Shown here: positions 26,520 through 34,904 of the stretch, piece by piece | Numbering within the stretch: position 1 is the first letter of the stretch | How the letters are laid out: every line of letters starts with the position of its first letter | Made by a program: the position numbers and the translations under genes | Notes under the pieces: model-generated | Seen by the model: the letters and a program-made list of their open reading frames with translations, nothing else | Databases searched by the model: none | Told to the model about the DNA's origin: nothing | Assembly: GCF_003265345.1 (NCBI RefSeq) | Contig: NZ_QFWW01000007.1 | Location: 394,036 to 458,035 of the forward strand | Source of the DNA: Lentzea terrae | Lineage (GTDB): Bacteria > Actinomycetota > Actinomycetes > Mycobacteriales > Pseudonocardiaceae | Direction: 5' to 3' | Length of the DNA: 64,000 nt

Positions 26520-27542
26520 TTAACGACCGGTCAGGATGTCACCCACGTAGTTGGCGACCGCACGCACGGCCGCCATGGTTCCCGGGTAGTCCATGCGCGT
26601 GGGCCCGACGACGCCGAGGCCGCCCAGCGGATTGTCACGGCTGCCGTAGCCGATGGACACCACGGAAGTGCTGCGCATCTCAGCTGCCTCGTTCTCCTCG
26701 CCGATGCGCACCAGCACCCGGCCCGGATCACGGGAGGCGGCGAGCAGCTTGAGCACGATCACCTGTTCCTCCAGCGCCTCCAGCACCTGCCGGAGCGAGC
26801 CGGGGAAGTCGGCGACGTTGCGCGTGAGGTTCGCGGTGCCGCCGAGCACGAGCCGTTCCTCCGGGTGCTCGACGAGCGTCTCGATCAGCACCGTCGCGAC
26901 CCGCAGCATCGGGTCGCGCAGGTCCTGCCGCACCTCGTCGGGCAGCTCGGCGACTCTGGCCGAGGCGTCGGCCAGCCGCTGCCCGGCCATGGCCGTGTTC
27001 AGCACGCCGCGCAGCTGGGCCGTGTCCTCCTCGCTGATCACGTCGCCCAGCTCGACGATGCGCTGGTCGACGCGGCCGGTGTCGGTGATCAGCACCAGCA
27101 TCAGCCGCGACGGCGTGATCGGCAGCACCTCCAGGTGCCGCACGGCCGCACGGGACAGGGTCGGCACCTGGATCACCGCGACCTGCCTGGTGAGCTGCGC
27201 GAGCAACCGGACGCTGCGGCGCATCACGTCGTCGAGGTCGAGCGCCCCGTCGAGGAAGCTGCGGATGGCCCGCTTCTCGGCCTGCGAGAGCGGCTTGATC
27301 TCGCTCAGCTTGTCGACGAAGAGCCGGTAGCCCTTGTCCGTCGGCACGCGGCCGGCGCTGGTGTGCGGCTGGGCGATGTAGCCCTCGTCCTCCAGCGCGG
27401 CCATGTCGTTGCGCACGGTCGCGCTGGACACACCCAGGTTGTGCCGCTCGACCAGGGCTTTCGACCCGACGGGCTCCTGGTTGGACACGTAGTCGGCGAC
27501 GATGGCGCGCAGCACCTCGAACCGACGCTCATCGGCGTTCAC
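26520..27542 (-). CDS. hrcA: Heat-shock repressor HrcA
   Basis: The 340-residue repressor has an N-terminal winged helix ([27 protein letters not shown], then [18 protein letters not shown] and [19 protein letters not shown]) and the HrcA C-terminal domain, with [28 protein letters not shown]. HrcA normally represses chaperone genes through CIRCE operators. No canonical CIRCE (TTAGCACTC-N9-GAGTGCTAA) is seen upstream of 27542 in this window. GTG 27542 has GGAGGTGA about 10 bases upstream. Confidence 0.95.
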   Translation of the reverse strand: MNADERRFEVLRAIVADYVSNQEPVGSKALVERHNLGVSSATVRNDMAALEDEGYIAQPHTSAGRVPTDKGYRLFVDKLSEIKPLSQAEKRAIRSFLDGALDLDDVMRRSVRLLAQLTRQVAVIQVPTLSRAAVRHLEVLPITPSRLMLVLITDTGRVDQRIVELGDVISEEDTAQLRGVLNTAMAGQRLADASARVAELPDEVRQDLRDPMLRVATVLIETLVEHPEERLVLGGTANLTRNVADFPGSLRQVLEALEEQVIVLKLLAASRDPGRVLVRIGEENEAAEMRSTSVVSIGYGSRDNPLGGLGVVGPTRMDYPGTMAAVRAVANYVGDILTGR

Positions 27543-27720
27543 CGCTGTTCACCTCCGTGTCCACTTACTCCCGAGTTTACCCAGCAAGTTTTCTGCCTGG
27601 TGCCCGCTCTGAGCTCCGGCGGATGTAAACACCGCAGAACTCGCCGGTTCCCTTGACTGACGACTCAGCCAACCGTTGGGTAGAGGCGCCGTCGCCCCGG
27701 TCACAGTGAGGGGTGCGCGC

Positions 27721-29442
27721 ATGCGCAAGGTCTGGTGTCTGCTCCTGGCGGTGATGCTGCTCTCGCCACCTGGCGTGGCGGCGGCGCACGACTCGATCCG
27801 CGGCTGGACGATCCTCTCCGACAGCGACGCCGGCGCCGACGAGGTGATCGCGGCCGCCAGGCAGTACCGGGTCAACCACCTGCAGCTGTCCCACGACGTC
27901 GTCCACGACCTGCAGGAGGTTCGCGACCCGCGCCGGCAGGCCCAGGTGAACCGGCTCACCGACCTCGCCCACGCGTCGGGCGTCAAGGAGGTCGCCGCCT
28001 GGGACCACGCGCTCTACAACCTCAACTACTACCCGGCCGAGTTCCGCACGGGCCCGAACGGCACGATCGACCTGGACAACCCGGCGTTCTGGGAGTGGTT
28101 CAAGGCCGACTATCGCGCGATGCTGGACCTGGTGCCGAAGGTCGACTCGATCATCCTGACGTTCATCGAGACCGGCGCCCGCGTCGAGAACCAGCACTCC
28201 GCGAAGCTCAAGACCGCGGAGGAGAAGCTCGCCTATCTCGTCGACCAGGTCGCCTCGGTGATCGACGAGCGCGGCATGCTGCTGTACCTGCGCACGTTCG
28301 GCTACTACCCCGCCGAGATGGAACGCACGATCGGCGCGATCGACCGCGTGCAGAACAAGCGCATCCGCGTGATGGCCAAGGCCCAGCCGCACGACTTCTT
28401 CCTCACCCACCCGATCGACGTCACCGTGCCACGCATCAAGCGGCCCATGCTGATCGAGTACGACACCACCGGCGAGTACAACGGCCAGGGCAAGATCGCG
28501 AACGCGTTCGTCGCCGAGCACGCCGATCGGTTGCGGCACTACCGCAAGCTTCCCAACGTGATCGGCTACGTCGCCCGCACCGACCGCTACGACGAGTCGC
28601 GGATCGTCAACACGCCGACCGAGATCAACCTGTTCGCGCTGAAACGGGCCAGCGAGGGCGCCTCGAACTCGCAGATCTACCTGGAGTTCGCGGCCCGCAA
28701 GTACGGCCTGCTCGCGGCACCTCTGGTGGCACGGGCGCTGGCGCGGTCACCGGAGATCGTCACCTCGACGCTCTACACGTTGGGCAGCAACAGCGCGAAC
28801 CACTCGCGGCTGGACTACGACCCGTACTGCTCCAGCTACCACCGCAGCGTGTCCGGCAAGTGGGTCGACCCACCTGAGACGTTCGTGCGGCACGGCGTGA
28901 ACAGGAAGTTCCACTACTGGATCGACGTCGCGAACCACCTGGCGCCACCGCACTGCAAGTCCGACGGCATCCTGCGCCGCGAGGCCGGCTACGTGCTCGA
29001 CCGCGGCTGGGTGACGCCCGGCAACCTCATGACGCAGGAGTACCTCGACTACCTGAACATCGAGAAGAACCACGGCGTTCGGTTGGCCGAAGCGTCGTTG
29101 CGCGACATCGAGCATGTCCGAAAGTTGCTGCGTCTCAACGACTATTCGCAACTGAAGTCCTATTTCGAACGGACCGTGCTGACCGCCAAGCTGCACAGGG
29201 CAGTCGCCAAGGCGTACTTCGGCTACCGGATCTACGTCCAGCAACCGTCCACCGAGCTCGCACGCTCCATTTGGGACGGTCTGGACGAGGCGCAAGCCGT
29301 TGCCGCCCGAGTGAGGGCATACCCGGCGCCGCCGACCGGGGAGTGGAACTGGGTGGTCGACGCCAACCAGGCCGACCTCTACCACAAGCGGATCTCCGAA
29401 GGCTGGGACCGCTACTCCAACATCAAGGTGCCCCGATCTTGA
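27721..29442 (+). CDS. Secreted GH67-like (alpha-glucuronidase-type) protein, tandem copy 1
   Basis: The 573-residue protein has a signal peptide (about 1-23, ending VAAAHD). The TIM-barrel-like core resembles GH67/GH115 alpha-glucuronidases: NHLQLSHDV near 50, IIETGAR-type strands (ILTFIETGARVE), then MLIEYDTTGEYNGQGK and NVIGYVARTDRY. The last two correspond in pattern to the GH67 blocks with the catalytic acid (EYxGQG) and the glycine-rich turn. A C-terminal helical region contains AYFGYRIYVQQPSTELARSIWDGLDEA. The substrate is unconfirmed; a plant or microbial glucuronoside is plausible. GAGGGG precedes ATG 27721. The paralogue follows directly. Confidence 0.85.
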   Translation: MRKVWCLLLAVMLLSPPGVAAAHDSIRGWTILSDSDAGADEVIAAARQYRVNHLQLSHDVVHDLQEVRDPRRQAQVNRLTDLAHASGVKEVAAWDHALYNLNYYPAEFRTGPNGTIDLDNPAFWEWFKADYRAMLDLVPKVDSIILTFIETGARVENQHSAKLKTAEEKLAYLVDQVASVIDERGMLLYLRTFGYYPAEMERTIGAIDRVQNKRIRVMAKAQPHDFFLTHPIDVTVPRIKRPMLIEYDTTGEYNGQGKIANAFVAEHADRLRHYRKLPNVIGYVARTDRYDESRIVNTPTEINLFALKRASEGASNSQIYLEFAARKYGLLAAPLVARALARSPEIVTSTLYTLGSNSANHSRLDYDPYCSSYHRSVSGKWVDPPETFVRHGVNRKFHYWIDVANHLAPPHCKSDGILRREAGYVLDRGWVTPGNLMTQEYLDYLNIEKNHGVRLAEASLRDIEHVRKLLRLNDYSQLKSYFERTVLTAKLHRAVAKAYFGYRIYVQQPSTELARSIWDGLDEAQAVAARVRAYPAPPTGEWNWVVDANQADLYHKRISEGWDRYSNIKVPRS

Positions 29443-29453
29443 AAAACACAGTC

Positions 29454-31181
29454 ATGAAGAAGTTCCCAGCTGCCCTGCTGACGATGGCTTTGCTGTCGCC
29501 AGCAGGAGTCGCCTCTGCCAGTCCCGACGAGATCCGCGGCTGGACGTTGTTGTCCAACAACGATGCCGGCAACGAACGCACGATCGCGGCCGCGCACGAG
29601 TACCAGATCAACCACCTGCAACTGTCGCACGACGTGATCCACCACCTGCGCCAGCTCAAGGAATCCGAGTCCCGCAGACAACGCGCCGTCAAACTCACCG
29701 ACCAGGCCCACGCGGCGGGCATCAAGGAGGTCGCCGTCTGGGACCACGCCCTCTACTCGCTCGCCTACTACCCAGAACAGTTCCGCACCGGCCCCGGCGG
29801 CACGATCGACCTGGACAACCCGGCGTTCTGGGAGTGGTTCAAGGCCGACTACCGCGCCATGCTCGACCTGCTGCCCAACGTCGACTCGGTGATCCTGACC
29901 TTCATCGAGACCGGCGCCCGCGTGGAACGCCAGCACTCCACGCGCCTGAAGACCGCGGAGGAGAAGCTCGCCTACCTCGTCGACCAGGTCGCGTCCGTCA
30001 CGGACGAACGGAAGAAGCTGCTGTACGTCCGCACCTTCGCGTACTTCCCGGAGGAGATGAACAACGTCCTCCGCGCGGTCGATCTCGTGCAGAACCAGGG
30101 CATCCGGGTGATGGCGAAGGCCCAGCCGCACGACTTCTTCCTCACCCACCCGATCGACGTCACCGTGCCGCGCATCAAACGCCCGGTGCTGATCGAGTAC
30201 GACGCCACCGGCGAGTACAACGGCCAGGGCAAGATGGCCGGCGCGTTCGTGGCCGACCACGCCGATCGCCTGCGCCACTACCGCAAGCTGCCCAACGTCA
30301 TCGGCTACGTGGCCCGCACCGACCGCTTCCAGGACTCGCACATCGTCGGCACCCCGACCGAGGTCAACCTGTGGGCCCTGCACCGCGCGCCGTCGTTGAC
30401 CAACGCCCAGATCTACCGGGAGTTCGCCCGTCTGCGCTACGGCCCGCTCGCCGCACCCCGCGTCGCCCAGGCGTTGGCGCGCTCGCAGGAGATCGTCGAG
30501 TCGGTCCTCTACACGCTCGGCAACAACAGCGGCGACCACTCCCGCCTGAACTACGACCCGTACTGCCCCGGCTACCACCGCAGCGTGTCGGGCAAGTGGA
30601 TCGACCCACCTGTCGCGCACGTGAAGCACGGCGTCAACAAGCGCTACCACTACTGGATCGACGTCGTGAACACGCTCGCGCCGCCCCACTGCAAGCTCGA
30701 CCCGATCCTGCGCAACGAGACGCCTTATGTGCTGGACCGCGGCTGGGTGACGCCGGGCAACCTCATGGTTCGGTCCTATTTGGACGACGTCGTCACCGAG
30801 AAGAACCACGGCGTTCGGCTGGCCACGAAATCCTTGGCCGACATCGAGGCGGTGCGGAGGTTCCTGAAGCCCGCGGACTACGCGCAGCTGAAGGCGTACT
30901 TCGAGCGCACGGTGATCTCCGCCAAGTTGCACCGCTCGATCGCCAAGGCCTACTTCGGGTACCGGCTCTACCTGCGGACGCCGTCGACAGAGCTGGCCCG
31001 CACGATCTGGGAGGGCCTCGACGAGTCGAAGGTGATGGCCGACGCGGTTCGGACGTATCCCGCGCCGCCCGGCAAGGGCGAGTTCGACTGGGTGAGCGAC
31101 GCCGGGCGGGCTGACACCTACTACAAGCGGATCTCCGAGGGTTGGGACGTTTACGGCAACGTGCCCGTGCCGCGCCCCTGA
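29454..31181 (+). CDS. Secreted GH67-like protein, tandem copy 2
   Basis: The 575-residue paralogue of the preceding gene is very similar over its full length (IRGWTLLSNNDAGNE, WDHALYSLAYYPEQFRTGPG, IEYDATGEYNGQGK, NVIGYVARTDRF, and YDPYCPGYHRSVSGKWIDPP). Its own signal peptide is MKKFPAALLTMALLSPAGVA. ATG 29454 is taken; TTG 29439 is in frame and overlaps the first gene's stop. The small gap (11 bases) and lack of its own promoter suggest cotranscription. Divergence is moderate, so this is an established duplication and the two copies may differ in substrate detail. Confidence 0.85.
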   Translation: MKKFPAALLTMALLSPAGVASASPDEIRGWTLLSNNDAGNERTIAAAHEYQINHLQLSHDVIHHLRQLKESESRRQRAVKLTDQAHAAGIKEVAVWDHALYSLAYYPEQFRTGPGGTIDLDNPAFWEWFKADYRAMLDLLPNVDSVILTFIETGARVERQHSTRLKTAEEKLAYLVDQVASVTDERKKLLYVRTFAYFPEEMNNVLRAVDLVQNQGIRVMAKAQPHDFFLTHPIDVTVPRIKRPVLIEYDATGEYNGQGKMAGAFVADHADRLRHYRKLPNVIGYVARTDRFQDSHIVGTPTEVNLWALHRAPSLTNAQIYREFARLRYGPLAAPRVAQALARSQEIVESVLYTLGNNSGDHSRLNYDPYCPGYHRSVSGKWIDPPVAHVKHGVNKRYHYWIDVVNTLAPPHCKLDPILRNETPYVLDRGWVTPGNLMVRSYLDDVVTEKNHGVRLATKSLADIEAVRRFLKPADYAQLKAYFERTVISAKLHRSIAKAYFGYRLYLRTPSTELARTIWEGLDESKVMADAVRTYPAPPGKGEFDWVSDAGRADTYYKRISEGWDVYGNVPVPRP

Positions 31182-31263
31182 CCAGCGCGGAACACGAACG
31201 GCCCTGTTTTTGTCGGTGGCGGTCGCTAGGGTCCAAACCACCAGGACGGACGCAGGGGGTGTG

Positions 31264-31650
31264 GTGGACGAGCAGGGCTGGCGGACGAAGGGCGGCCGCA
31301 CGTTCCACAGCGACCCCCGCTGCGAGTGGCTGCACAAGGGCGAGAACCGGCTGCGGCTCATCGGCAAGGACACGCACGAGGTCGTCTCGGTCAGCTGGTC
31401 GGACGTCAGCCCCGGCCAGCTGCAGCCGTGCGACTACTGCTGCGCGCCCGCGTGGCTGGAGCGGCACGGCAAGCAGTCGGCGCCGGAGAAGCCGTGCCTC
31501 GTCATGAGCGACGACGAGTGGTGGCGCGGTACGTTGATCTGGGAGTCGGCGAGGCGTGCGGACGGGCTGTGGTGGGCCACCGTGACGTACGAGAAGAACG
31601 GCCGCACGCTCATCGAGGTCCGCAGCCAGCACGACATCCGCGCGCGCTAA
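31264..31650 (+). CDS. Small cysteine/histidine protein with Ada-like zinc-knuckle pattern
   Basis: The 128-residue protein contains FHSDPRCEWLHKG near residue 17 and QPCDYCCAPAWL near residue 57. Together these look like a Cys/His zinc-binding knuckle, similar in spacing to C...PCxxC modules. The C-terminal half is a Trp-rich beta unit (WWRGTLIWESARRADGLWWATVTYEKNG). No known family is assigned. GTG 31264 is preferred because AGGGGG precedes it by about 5 bases; GTG 31261 is equally possible. Its stop overlaps the convergent hemW by 4 bases. Confidence 0.72.
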   Translation: MDEQGWRTKGGRTFHSDPRCEWLHKGENRLRLIGKDTHEVVSVSWSDVSPGQLQPCDYCCAPAWLERHGKQSAPEKPCLVMSDDEWWRGTLIWESARRADGLWWATVTYEKNGRTLIEVRSQHDIRAR

Positions 31651-32855
31651 GGCAACAAGCGCCTGACCACCGCGTCCGCCAGCAACCGGCCGCGGTCCGT
31701 CAGCACGCAGCGGTCGTCGAGCGGTTCGAGCAGCCCGTCCGCGATCGCCTGCTTCGCCTCCTCACGACCGGCGATGTCCAATACATCAGTCGGCAGCCCC
31801 TCGGCCAGGCGCAGCTCCAGCAGCACCCGCTCCACGCGCCGGTCCTCGGCCGACAGCACCTCACGCCCGGCAGCAGGCGACTTGCCCTCGGACAAAAGAG
31901 ACGAGTAGCGCGCCGGGTGCTTCACGTTCCAGAAGCGGACCCCGCCGATGTGGCTGTGCGCACCGGGCCCGAAGCCCCACCAGTCAGCGCCCTTCCAGTA
32001 CAGGACGTTGTGCTGACACTGGGCAGCAGCAGAGGTGGCCCAGTTGGAGACCTCGTACCAGGAGAAACCCGCGCCGGACAGCACCGAGTCGACCATCTCG
32101 TAGGACGACGCGAGCACGTCGTCGTCCGGCATCGGCAGGTCGCCCCGACGGATGCGCCGGGCCAGCCCGGTGCCGTCCTCCACGATCAACGCGTACGCGG
32201 ACACGTGGTCGACGCCGGCCTCCAGCACGGTGTCCAGCGACGCCGAAAGATCGGACGGCCGCTCCCCCGGCGTCCCGTAGATCAGGTCCAGGTTCACGTG
32301 GTCGAAGCCGGCCGCGCGGGCCTCCCGCGCAGCGTCCAGGGCACGGCCGGGCGTGTGCTTGCGGTCCAGCACGGCCAGCACGTGGCGTGCAGCCGACTGC
32401 ATACCGAGCGACACGCGCGTGTATCCAGCCGACCGTATGCCCTCGAAGAACTCCGGAGACGTCGACTCCGGATTGGATTCAGTAGTCACCTCGGCGTCCG
32501 GAGCCAGGCCGAACGACTGATATATCGCATCCAATACATCAGTCAGGCCCGAAGCGCCCAGCAACGACGGAGTGCCGCCGCCCACGAAGACGGTCGAGGC
32601 GGGTACCGGCGACCCGAGCACGGAGGCGGCGAGATCCAGCTCACGCCGCAGCCCCTCCAGCCACGACTCCGGCGACGCGGACGAACCGAGCTCGCCGGGC
32701 GTGTAGGTGTTGAAGTCGCAGTAGCCGCAGCGGGTCGCGCAGAACGGCACGTGCACGTAGATGCCGAACGGACGCGTGCCGACAGCGGCGACAGCGGAAT
32801 CGGGGAGCGAACCGTCGGCGGGCGCGGGCTCGCCTTCGGGCAAAGCGGAGGGCAT
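31647..32855 (-). CDS. hemW: Radical SAM protein HemW (coproporphyrinogen III oxidase-like haem chaperone)
   Basis: The 402-residue radical SAM protein has the cluster motif CATRCGYCDF (C39, C43, C46) after FGIYVHVPF, followed by GGGTPSLL, TTESNPES and NLDLIYGTPGE. The C-terminal HemN-like domain has ADWWGFGPGAHSHIGG. HemW inserts haem into respiratory proteins and lacks true coproporphyrinogen oxidase activity in characterised cases. Two AT-rich elements (31773-31791 and 32515-32544) fall in its coding sequence, encoding TDVLDIA and TDVLDAIYQS. A weak Pro/Ala-rich N-terminus precedes the domain. Confidence 0.93.
   Translation of the reverse strand: MPSALPEGEPAPADGSLPDSAVAAVGTRPFGIYVHVPFCATRCGYCDFNTYTPGELGSSASPESWLEGLRRELDLAASVLGSPVPASTVFVGGGTPSLLGASGLTDVLDAIYQSFGLAPDAEVTTESNPESTSPEFFEGIRSAGYTRVSLGMQSAARHVLAVLDRKHTPGRALDAAREARAAGFDHVNLDLIYGTPGERPSDLSASLDTVLEAGVDHVSAYALIVEDGTGLARRIRRGDLPMPDDDVLASSYEMVDSVLSGAGFSWYEVSNWATSAAAQCQHNVLYWKGADWWGFGPGAHSHIGGVRFWNVKHPARYSSLLSEGKSPAAGREVLSAEDRRVERVLLELRLAEGLPTDVLDIAGREEAKQAIADGLLEPLDDRCVLTDRGRLLADAVVRRLLP
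31773..31791. repeat. AT-rich element 1 inside hemW
   Basis: GATGTCCAATACATCAGTC on the plus strand; on the coding (minus) strand it reads GACTGATGTATTGGACATC, which matches the core TGATRTATYGGATAY with one change. The codons are ACT-GAT-GTA-TTG-GAC-ATC, the same phase as the copies in the serine hydrolase and GNAT genes. Confidence 0.82.
32515..32544. repeat. AT-rich 30-bp inverted repeat inside hemW
   Basis: The left arm is GACTGATATATCGC and the right arm ATCCAATACATCAGTC. The outer 7 bases (GACTGAT/ATCAGTC) pair perfectly and the rest nearly so. Two oppositely oriented copies of the window-wide AT-rich motif overlap here. On the coding strand it reads ACT-GAT-GTA-TTG-GAT-GCG-ATA-TAT-CAG, again in the common phase. 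Confidence 0.85.
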
Positions 32856-33027
32856 GACGCTCAGTGTCCCCCACGCCGCCCGAACGGCGGTGCCCAGCCA
32901 GGGGACATCTCTGTCGGTGACAGAACTATCACTCTGCGAAACCGGCGAAGGATGTCAACTTCCCCAGCGAAATCCCAGCATGCGGTTGGCGGTGGACCAT
33001 GCTCTGGACGGCAGGCACACTGAGGAC

Positions 33028-33114
33028 ATGCATTCGACTGGAGTCCGCCTCGTGGCCCGCCGCCACGTCGACTTCCGTCGTGTCTCCAGCGCGATGTGCC
33101 GTCGTTCGGCATAA
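33028..33114 (+). CDS. Leader peptide of the sulfur-assimilation operon
   Basis: A 28-codon reading frame with a GAGG ribosome site 5 bases before its ATG. The C-terminal segment RRHVDFRRVSSAMC fits the actinobacterial putative-leader-peptide pattern (RRHVDL-R-SSAxC), which commonly sits upstream of sulfur and amino-acid genes. The cysteine near the end could sense cysteinyl-tRNA supply. It lies about 110 bases before the sulfite reductase gene, with a hairpin between them. The rest of 32856-33027 holds the promoter region but no clear consensus boxes. Confidence 0.75.
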   Translation: MHSTGVRLVARRHVDFRRVSSAMCRRSA

Positions 33115-33134
33115 CCGCGCGCTGATTTGTTCCC

Positions 33135-33155
33135 GTCGGCGCTTGGTGCGCTGAC
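33135..33155 (+). promoter_or_regulatory. Hairpin between leader peptide and sulfite reductase gene
   Basis: GTCGGCGC (33135-33142) can pair with GCGCTGAC (33148-33155) around a 5-base loop, giving an 8-bp stem with one G-T pair. No U-tract follows, so simple intrinsic termination is unlikely. Lying 20 bases after the leader stop codon, it may take part in attenuation or protect the message. The function is inferred from position. Confidence 0.45.
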
Positions 33156-33224
33156 GAGGCCCCCACCACAAGCACCTCTGGGCTCGCATGCGCATGAAGC
33201 GCCTCGAAACCCCGGAGGATGGCG

Positions 33225-34904
33225 ATGGTCCCGCCGCAGACGTCACCGCGCGCCAAGCAGCGTCGCGGCGAGGGGCAGTGGGCGCTCGGCTACCGAGAGC
33301 CGCTGAACCCCAACGAGCGGAGCAAGAAGGACGACAACCCGCTCAACGTCCGCGCCCGCATCGAGAACATCTACGCCCATCGGGGGTTCGACTCCATCGA
33401 CCCGGCCGACCTGCGCGGGCGGTTCCGGTGGTACGGCCTCTACACCCAGCGCAAGCCCGGTATCGACGGCGGCCGCACGGCCACGCTCGAGCCGGAGGAG
33501 CTGGACGACGAGTTCTTCATGATGCGCGTCCGCAGCGACGGTGGTGCGCTTTCGACGCAGCAGCTCAAGGTGCTCGGCGAGATCTCGCAGACCTACGCGC
33601 GTGACACCGCCGACATCACCGACCGGCAGAACATCCAGTACCACTGGATCCGGGTCGAGGACGTGCCCACGATCTGGCAGAAGCTGGAAGCGGTCGGCCT
33701 CACCACGATGGAGGCGTGCGGTGACAGCCCGCGCGTCATCCTCGGCTCGCCGGTCGCGGGCATTTCCGAGGACGAGATCATCAACGGCCAGCCGGCGATC
33801 GACACCATCCTCGAGCGCTACATCGGCGACCCGCGGTTCTCGAACCTGCCGCGCAAGTTCAAGACCGCCATCTCCGGCCTGCAGGACGTCGCGCACGAGA
33901 TCCACGACATCGCGTTCGTCGGCGTGAACCACCCCGAGCACGGGCCGGGCTTCGACCTCTGGGTCGGCGGCGGCCTGTCCACGAACCCCATGCTGGGCAA
34001 GCGTCTCGGCGCGTGGGTGCCGCTCGACGAGGTGCCCGACGTGTGGGAAGCCGTCATCAGCGTCTTCCGCGACTACGGCTACCGCCGGCTGCGGCACCGC
34101 GCGCGCATCAAGTTCCTCGTCGCCGACTGGGGCCCGGAGAAGTTCCGCCAGGTCGTTGAGGACGAGTACCTCAAGCGCAAGATGATCGACGGCCCCGCGC
34201 CCGAAACGCTGAAGCAGCAGCTCGACCACATCGGTGTGAACAAGCAGAAGGACGGCCTGTTCTACGTCGGTGCCGCGCCGGTCGCGGGCCGCGTCTCCGG
34301 CTCGATCCTGGTCGAGGTCGCGAAGATCGCCGAACGGGCGGGCTCCCAGCGCGTCCGGTTCACGCCGCAGCAGAAGATCATCGTGCTGGACGTGCCGGAG
34401 AACGAGGTCGGGACGCTCAAGAGCGACCTCGCCAAGCTGGGTCTGCAGGTCGACCCGTCACCGTGGCGCCGGGGCATCATGGCCTGCACCGGCATCGAGT
34501 TCTGCAAGCTCGCGATCGTCGAGACCAAGGCCCGCGCCAACGACCTCGTCGTGCAGCTCGAGGCCAACCTCAAGGACATCGTCGACGGCGTCACCGAGCC
34601 GATCACCGTGCACATCAACGGCTGCCCCAACTCCTGCGCCCGCATCCAGACCGCGGACATCGGACTCAAGGGCCAGATCGTCACGGACGACCAGGGCAAC
34701 CAGGTCGAGGGCTTCCAGGTGCACCTCGGCGGCGGTCTCGGCCTCGACGCCGGGTTCGGCCGCAAGCTGCGCGGCCACAAGGTCACCGCGAACGAGCTGC
34801 CCGAGTACGTCGAGCGGGTCGTGCGGAACTTCGTCGCGCAGCGCGAGGACGACGAGCGCTTCGCCCAGTGGGTCGCCCGCGCGGAAGAGGGTGCGCTGAA
34901 GTGA
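33225..34904 (+). CDS. sir: Assimilatory sulfite reductase (ferredoxin/nitrite-sulfite reductase family)
   Basis: The 559-residue sirohaem/4Fe-4S enzyme reduces sulfite to sulfide. Two ferredoxin-like half domains flank the cofactor regions. ACTGIEFC (near 425) and NGCPNSCAR (near 467) supply the four cysteines of the Fe-S/sirohaem centre, and FTPQQKIIVLDVP and ITDRQNIQYHW are further family blocks. Of two in-frame ATGs, 33225 has GGAGG at an ideal 6 bases, while 33219 has none of proper spacing. It opens the operon; the last gene, a sirohydrochlorin chelatase, supplies its cofactor. Nitrite reduction is an alternative but the context is clearly sulfur. Confidence 0.95.
   Translation: MVPPQTSPRAKQRRGEGQWALGYREPLNPNERSKKDDNPLNVRARIENIYAHRGFDSIDPADLRGRFRWYGLYTQRKPGIDGGRTATLEPEELDDEFFMMRVRSDGGALSTQQLKVLGEISQTYARDTADITDRQNIQYHWIRVEDVPTIWQKLEAVGLTTMEACGDSPRVILGSPVAGISEDEIINGQPAIDTILERYIGDPRFSNLPRKFKTAISGLQDVAHEIHDIAFVGVNHPEHGPGFDLWVGGGLSTNPMLGKRLGAWVPLDEVPDVWEAVISVFRDYGYRRLRHRARIKFLVADWGPEKFRQVVEDEYLKRKMIDGPAPETLKQQLDHIGVNKQKDGLFYVGAAPVAGRVSGSILVEVAKIAERAGSQRVRFTPQQKIIVLDVPENEVGTLKSDLAKLGLQVDPSPWRRGIMACTGIEFCKLAIVETKARANDLVVQLEANLKDIVDGVTEPITVHINGCPNSCARIQTADIGLKGQIVTDDQGNQVEGFQVHLGGGLGLDAGFGRKLRGHKVTANELPEYVERVVRNFVAQREDDERFAQWVARAEEGALK

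Noticed and set aside
27543-27720. Possible CIRCE operator upstream of hrcA
   Set aside because: Only a weak ACTC-CC-GAGT symmetry is seen (near 27566-27575); the canonical TTAGCACTC-N9-GAGTGCTAA is absent.
33188-33604. A 138-codon frame beginning MRMKRLETPEDGDG as a second leader or larger gene
   Set aside because: Beyond the first codons it runs out of frame through the sulfite reductase gene. The reductase has the ribosome site and the homology.
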